Positions 32,712-36,912 of a DNA stretch of 36,912 bases are shown piece by piece. Each line of letters opens with the position of its first letter. Within the stretch, counting starts at the first letter, position 1. The notes beneath the pieces are model-generated. The model searched no databases and was not told the DNA's origin. It worked only from the letters and a program-made list of their open reading frames with translations. Source of the stretch: Pseudomonadota bacterium (lineage in GTDB: Bacteria; Desulfobacterota; Desulfovibrionia; Desulfovibrionales; Desulfovibrionaceae); NCBI GenBank assembly GCA_023390395.1, contig JAEWCY010000227.1:1-36912 (forward strand). Direction: 5' to 3'. Position numbers and translations under genes: made by a program.

Positions 32712-34526
32712 CTAGCCGAACACCTTGATGTCCGCACCGAGCACGCCCACCACGCGGCCGTCGACCGCGATGGGCGTGGAGATGGTCAGGCAGTACTCGC
32801 CCGAGGCCTCGGACACGTAGATGGGCGAGATGCAGGTGTCCTGCTTCTCCATGACCGAGGTGAACCAGGGGCGGCGCGACCAGTTCTTGCCGCGCACCGA
32901 ACCGCCCCGGTTGCCGCCGAAGCCGGCCGGGGCGATGTTCTCGGTCACCTGCACCCCGGCGGCGTCCGTGGCGTAGAGCAGTTCCAGGAAGGCGTTCTCG
33001 GCCAGGGCGCGGCGCATGAGTGCCTCCATGCGCCTGGGCTCCATGCCGGCCAGGTCCGGCGCGGCGGCCATGGCCTCGACCACGTCCTGGGCCGTGCCCT
33101 GGCCGATGAGCTTGAACACGCCGTTGAGCTTGATGAGTTCCTCGATCTCGCCGCCGAGGTTCTCGATGGTGCCGGCCGAGCGGACCATGCCCTCGGTGGT
33201 GCGGGCCGACAGGTCGTGGACCCGGTCCATGGCGGTCTGGATGCGTTCGCTGGCCGCGACTTGCTCGTCCGAGGCCGCGGCGATGGCCCCGACCTGGGCG
33301 GCGGCATCGCCGGAAAGCTCCACGATCTGGCTTAGGGCCTCGCGCGACTGCCCGGCCAGTTCCGTGGCGTCGGCCACGGCCACGGCCGCCTGGTCCATGT
33401 GCCGGACGTTGTCGAAGGTGCCCTGCTGGATGGCCTGGATGACGCGGGCCACCTCGGCCGTGGCGGTCATGGTCTTCTCGGCGAGCTTTCTCACCTCGTC
33501 GGCGACCACGGCGAAGCCGCGCCCGGCCTCGCCGGCCCGAGCCGCCTCGATGGCGGCGTTTAGGGCCAGCAGGTTCGTCTGGTCGGCGATGTCGGAAATG
33601 ACGGTCATGACCTGGCCGATGGACTCGGCCTGCTTGCCGAGCTCGCCCATGTTGGCCTTGAGCTCGCCGGCGAGCCGGCTCACCCGGCCGATGGCGGCCA
33701 CGGACGCGTCCACCACCTCGGCCCCGCCGGCGGCGCGCTTTCTGGCCTCCTCAGCGGCGGTGGCCGCTTTTTCGGCGCTTTGGGCCACGGCCACGGTGGA
33801 TTCGACCATGACGCCCACGGACGCGGCCGTGTCGTCGATGAGGGTCTTTTGCTCCTCGGCCCCCTGGCTGACTTCCCGGGCCTCGTCGCGCAGGTCGGCC
33901 GTGGCCTTCTTGATGGAGTCCGCCACCCCTTCCAGGGTTTCGCCGGCGGCGAGCATGCCCAGGCGCCTAGCCTCGTCCTTGCGCCCGGCCCGGCCGGCCT
34001 CGCGCGAGGCCTCCTCGGCGGCGGCGGCGTGGGCGGCCACTTCCTCGGCCCGTTCCCGGGCCAGGGCCAGCTGGTTTTCCAGCACCAGCACCATGGCCTC
34101 GAGGCTCTCCTTGAGCACGCCGAGCCGGCCGTGGAAACGGCCGTCCTCGGGCAGGCCTGTGGCGTCGCCCTGCCCTACCCGATTGGCGTAGCCGGCCAGC
34201 CGTTCCAGGGGGTGCATGAGGTAGCGGTTGAGGATGGCCAGGAACGCCCCGGCCAGGACGATGGCGGCGGCCAGCCCGGCCAGCCACGAGGCCGTGGCCG
34301 CCTTTTCGGGCAGGGAAGAAATTTCCCCGGCCAGGGCGGCCAGGTCGGCGCGCAGCTTCCCTTGGTCTCCGGCCCCGCGGTCCGCCTCGACCCGGGCGAG
34401 TTCGGCCTTGGCCGATTCCGTCAGGCCGGACAGCCGCCAGGAGGCCGCGCCGTTGGCGATGCACACCGTGAGCAAGAAACCGACGACCGTCGTAAGCGTC
34501 AGACGCATCTGCAAAGACATACGCAT
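32712..34526 (-). CDS. Methyl-accepting chemotaxis protein with C-terminal Cache-like domain
   Basis: The 604-residue receptor starts at ATG 34526, with AGAGGT 5 bases upstream. TM1 is at about residues 9-28, with a short periplasmic helix pair to about 78. TM2 is at about 82-104, followed by HAMP and a coiled coil. The signalling hairpin has its tip NAAIEAARAGEAGRGFAVV near residue 322. After the hairpin, about residues 490-604 look like a Cache/PDC sensor fold: LLYATDAAGVQVTENIAP, then KNWSRRPWFTSVMEK, ISPIYVSEASGEYCLTISTP and DGRVVGVLGADIKVFG. Those motifs are typical of periplasmic dCache domains, yet here they follow the cytoplasmic signalling domain. The domain therefore probably senses a cytoplasmic ligand. 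Confidence 0.9.
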   Translation of the reverse strand: MRMSLQMRLTLTTVVGFLLTVCIANGAASWRLSGLTESAKAELARVEADRGAGDQGKLRADLAALAGEISSLPEKAATASWLAGLAAAIVLAGAFLAILNRYLMHPLERLAGYANRVGQGDATGLPEDGRFHGRLGVLKESLEAMVLVLENQLALARERAEEVAAHAAAAEEASREAGRAGRKDEARRLGMLAAGETLEGVADSIKKATADLRDEAREVSQGAEEQKTLIDDTAASVGVMVESTVAVAQSAEKAATAAEEARKRAAGGAEVVDASVAAIGRVSRLAGELKANMGELGKQAESIGQVMTVISDIADQTNLLALNAAIEAARAGEAGRGFAVVADEVRKLAEKTMTATAEVARVIQAIQQGTFDNVRHMDQAAVAVADATELAGQSREALSQIVELSGDAAAQVGAIAAASDEQVAASERIQTAMDRVHDLSARTTEGMVRSAGTIENLGGEIEELIKLNGVFKLIGQGTAQDVVEAMAAAPDLAGMEPRRMEALMRRALAENAFLELLYATDAAGVQVTENIAPAGFGGNRGGSVRGKNWSRRPWFTSVMEKQDTCISPIYVSEASGEYCLTISTPIAVDGRVVGVLGADIKVFG

Positions 34527-34622
34527 GGGGTACCTCTTGAAACCATGCGCACAAAATTATCCGGTGCCGGCGGCTTGCGCCGGCTGGGCCGCGTCACAAG
34601 AACGCCGCGCAGGTTTGACAGG

Positions 34623-34650
34623 CTCGTAGCACAAGAAAAGGGCATGTCAA
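34623..34650 (-). promoter_or_regulatory. Candidate promoter for the Cache chemoreceptor
   Basis: On the minus strand a perfect TTGACA (34650-34645) is 16 bases from TACGAG (34628-34623), which has an extended-minus-10 TG nearby. The leader would be about 90 bases and contain a GCCGGC hairpin (34566-34584). Confidence 0.4.
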
Positions 34651-34714
34651 CCCTGCAACGAAATTTCCTCCAGGCGGGGCTTGATTCCCAATTTTGGCAA
34701 TTTTCTCGATCGGC

Positions 34715-36664
34715 TCAGGACACGCGGTCGCCCGGGGCCACCACGCTCGACGGCCCGAGCAGGGCCATGCCGCCGGCGTGCCTGACCGCCAGGATCATGC
34801 CGTGGGAATCGGCCCCGCGCAGCTTGCGGGGCTTGAGATTGGCCACCAGCACCACTTGCTTCCCGACGAGCTCCTCGGGCTTGAAGTGCTCGGCCAAACC
34901 GGCCACCACCGGACGGGGGGACGTCTCGCCGATGTCCACGGACACGGCGTAGAGCCTGTCCGCGCCGGGCACGGGCGCGGCCGAGACCACCACGCCCACG
35001 CGCAGGTCGAGCTTGGCGAAATCCTCGTACTCCACTTCCGCCGCCGGCTCGGGCTTGGCGGCCGGCTTCTTCTCGGCCTTGGCCGCCTTGGCCGCCTTGG
35101 CGGCCTTGGGCGCGGCCGGGGCCGCCTCCTTGGCCGGAATTTCCAGCCGGGGGAAAAGATTGGACGTGGCGGCCACGGTCGTGCCGGCGGGAAGCGGCGC
35201 GAAATCGCGGTCCGGACCGCACAGGCAGGCCTTTTGCGGGTCCGCGCCGAGCTGGCGCAAGAGCGTCGCCGCGGCCTCGGGCATGACCGGCAGCAGGCAG
35301 ACGGCGGCCAGGCGCAGCCCGCCCAGGGCGTGGGCCATGACCGTGGCCAGGCGTGCCGTGCGCCCCTCCTTGGCCAGGGTCCAGGGGGCCATGGCGTCGA
35401 TGTATTTGTTGAGCCCCCGCACGAGCTCCCACAGCGCCTCCAGGGCCCGCGAGAACTGGGCCGCGCCGAAAAGCTGCACGAAGTTCTCCACGGCCTCGGC
35501 GGCCAGCGTGGCCAGGGCGTCGTCGGCCGGGTCGGCCTCCCCTTCCCCGGGCAGGGTCCCGCCGAAATACTTGGCGGTCATGGCCAGGCTGCGGTTGGCC
35601 AGGTTGCCGAGGTCGTTGGCCAGGTCGGCGTTGAAGCGGCCGGCGAAGCCCTCTTCCGTGAAGCTGGCGTCCGCGCCGAAGACCATCTCGCGCAGCAGGA
35701 AGTAGCGCATGCCCGAGAGCCCGGCCTTGGCCGCGAGCTCCAGCGGCTCGACCACGTTGCCGAGGGACTTGGACATCTTGGTGTCGCGCACCAGCCAGTA
35801 GCCGTGGACGTTTAAGTGACGGTAGAGCGGCAGGCCCAGGGAAAGGAGCATGGTAGGCCAGAACACGGCGTGGGGCTTGAGGATGTCCTTGGCCACCAGG
35901 TGCTCGGCCACGCCCCACCAGGCGGCGAAGTCCGGCCCGTCGGGCCAGCCCACGGCCGTCAGGTAGTTGATGAGGGCGTCGAACCAGACGTAGGTGACGA
36001 AGTTCTCGTCGAAGGGCAGCTCGATGCCCCAGGTCAGGCGCGACTTGGGCCGGGAGATGCAGAGGTCCTCCAGCGCGCCGGATTCGAGCAGGCTCACCAC
36101 TTCGTTGCGGTATTGGCGGGGCCGGATGAAGTCCGGGTTGGCCTTGATGTGTTCCAGGAGCTGGGCCTGGTACTTGGACATGCGGAAGAAGTAGTTCTTC
36201 TCGGCGATGTATTCCGGCTTGACCTTGTGGTCCGGGCACAGGCCGTCCACGAGCTCCTTTTCGGTGAGGAACCGCTCGCAGCCCTTGCAGTAGTGGCCGC
36301 CGTACTCGCCGAAGTAGATGTCGCCCTGGTCGTAGACCTGCTGCAGGGCCCGCTGCACGGCCTTGCGGTGGTCCGGGTCGGTGGTGCGGATGAAACGGCT
36401 GGGCGTGATGCCGAGCTTGGGCCACAGGGCGCTGAAAAGGCCGCTGATGGCGTCGGCGTATTCCTGGGGCGTCTGGCCGGCGTTTCGGGCCGCCTCGGCG
36501 ATCTTGTCGCCGTGCTCGTCGGTGCCGGTCAGGAAGTAGACGTCCTCGCCCGAAAGCGCGTGGAAGCGGGCCAGGGCGTCGGCCACGGTGGTGGTATAGG
36601 CATGGCCCAGATGGGGCTTGGCGTTGACGTAGTAGATGGGCGTGGTGATGAAGAAACGCTTCAC
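34715..36664 (-). CDS. metG: Methionyl-tRNA synthetase with C-terminal tRNA-binding domain
   Basis: This 649-residue class I synthetase charges tRNA-Met. It opens KRFFITTPIYYVNAKPHLGH, with the HIGH motif as HLGH. A zinc knuckle YCKGCERF...LCPDHK follows, and KMSKS is present as DTKMSKSLGN near residue 297. An anticodon-binding helical domain comes next, then an Ala/Lys-rich linker made of AAK-type repeats (about residues 517-535). The C-terminal Trbp111-like OB domain (DFAKLDLRVGVVVSAAPVPGADRLY) begins near 545. The fourth zinc ligand appears to be His (CPDH) rather than Cys. The start is GTG 36664, overlapping the stop of the upstream gene as GTGA, so translation is coupled. GGAG lies 9 bases upstream. 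Confidence 0.97.
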   Translation of the reverse strand: MKRFFITTPIYYVNAKPHLGHAYTTTVADALARFHALSGEDVYFLTGTDEHGDKIAEAARNAGQTPQEYADAISGLFSALWPKLGITPSRFIRTTDPDHRKAVQRALQQVYDQGDIYFGEYGGHYCKGCERFLTEKELVDGLCPDHKVKPEYIAEKNYFFRMSKYQAQLLEHIKANPDFIRPRQYRNEVVSLLESGALEDLCISRPKSRLTWGIELPFDENFVTYVWFDALINYLTAVGWPDGPDFAAWWGVAEHLVAKDILKPHAVFWPTMLLSLGLPLYRHLNVHGYWLVRDTKMSKSLGNVVEPLELAAKAGLSGMRYFLLREMVFGADASFTEEGFAGRFNADLANDLGNLANRSLAMTAKYFGGTLPGEGEADPADDALATLAAEAVENFVQLFGAAQFSRALEALWELVRGLNKYIDAMAPWTLAKEGRTARLATVMAHALGGLRLAAVCLLPVMPEAAATLLRQLGADPQKACLCGPDRDFAPLPAGTTVAATSNLFPRLEIPAKEAAPAAPKAAKAAKAAKAEKKPAAKPEPAAEVEYEDFAKLDLRVGVVVSAAPVPGADRLYAVSVDIGETSPRPVVAGLAEHFKPEELVGKQVVLVANLKPRKLRGADSHGMILAVRHAGGMALLGPSSVVAPGDRVS

Positions 36665-36912
36665 GATCCGGTCTCCGGGTCACGGGAAGAGGGTTTGCCG
36701 CCGCCTTGGCGGCCGTCGGGGCGCGGGCCGGGGCGGGGGCCGCCCTGGCGCGGGGCTTGTTCGCCGCCCGGCTGGGGCGGCCTGGAATGCTTGCGGGACG
36801 GCCGCCGGGAGCGCCGGGAGCCGCGTCCGGGCTCGCGCTCGGGCCTGGGCTCCTGGGGCTGGTCGGCAGCGGGGCCGGCAGGGGCGGCGTCGGAGGCGGC
36901 CGGCTCCTGGGT
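36661..36912 (-). CDS. C-terminal tail of an upstream gene, possibly PSP1/RicT family
   Basis: The last 83 codons of a gene that continues beyond the window. The visible tail is low-complexity, rich in Arg, Pro, Gly and Gln (for example PGRGSRRSRRPSRKHSRPP), and ends TGA overlapping the metG GTG. PSP1-domain (RicT/YaaT) genes are often found just upstream of metG, and some carry such basic tails. That assignment rests on gene order only, since the domain itself is not in view. Confidence 0.5.
   Translation of the reverse strand, partial: TQEPAASDAAPAGPAADQPQEPRPEREPGRGSRRSRRPSRKHSRPPQPGGEQAPRQGGPRPGPRPDGRQGGGKPSSRDPETGS

Overview
The window is about 70% GC, with almost every codon ending in G or C. 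It reads like a chromosomal segment of a sulfate-reducing deltaproteobacterium of the Desulfovibrio/Solidesulfovibrio type. This is an inference from gene content: a DUF169 protein, three chemoreceptors, a hybrid sensor kinase, alanine dehydrogenase under a sigma-54 activator, PerR with catalase, bacteriohemerythrin, and an intergenic hairpin element that I associate with Desulfovibrio genomes. I see no tRNA, rRNA, IS element, integrase or CRISPR array. Most of the segment looks like ordinary host chromosome.

Layout. 1-985 (minus): a metallo-beta-lactamase-fold hydrolase coupled to a flavodoxin-type FMN reductase that runs off the left edge. 1218-3650 (plus): a protein with two degenerate GGDEF-like modules and TPR repeats. 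3787-5924 (plus): an acyltransferase-3 membrane protein and an exported SGNH-like protein. 6015-8692: a secreted Pro/Tyr/Val-repeat protein behind a strong sigma-54 promoter candidate, a 72-residue orphan, a DUF169 protein, a dyad-rich AT-leaning spacer and a Tat-exported nitroreductase. 8816-17132 (plus): a PAS-rich hybrid kinase, a small membrane protein, a PilJ-N/PAS chemoreceptor, a DUF47 (PhoU-like) protein, PerR and catalase, the last behind a Fur/PerR-type operator.

17330-25884 (all minus) holds two functional blocks. One is a sensor kinase with a degraded ATPase domain, then DUF47, a PiT phosphate transporter and an ACT-PAS-AAA+-HTH sigma-54 activator. The other is alanine dehydrogenase, with a very good -24/-12 promoter, followed by an APC amino-acid permease. 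The activator probably controls ald.

26003-31358: two divergent lipoprotein genes (one an alpha/beta hydrolase), then a plus-strand run of a PAS chemoreceptor, a small membrane protein, a secreted protein and bacteriohemerythrin, closed by a strong bidirectional terminator. 31442-32711: a low-complexity 13-residue-repeat protein built from only ten amino acid types, then about 950 bases of gene-poor, lower-GC DNA. 32712-36912 (minus): a chemoreceptor with an apparent Cache domain at its cytoplasmic C-terminus, methionyl-tRNA synthetase, and the Arg/Gly/Pro-rich tail of an upstream gene, possibly PSP1/RicT.

The common theme is signal input (three chemoreceptors, two kinases, one sigma-54 activator, PerR, degenerate GGDEF) combined with oxygen and peroxide handling (PerR, catalase, hemerythrin) and envelope functions. 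The best leads are the apparently catalytically dead phosphate-locus kinase, the ald sigma-54 circuit, the C-terminal-Cache chemoreceptor, and the ten-letter repeat protein with its unusual spacer.
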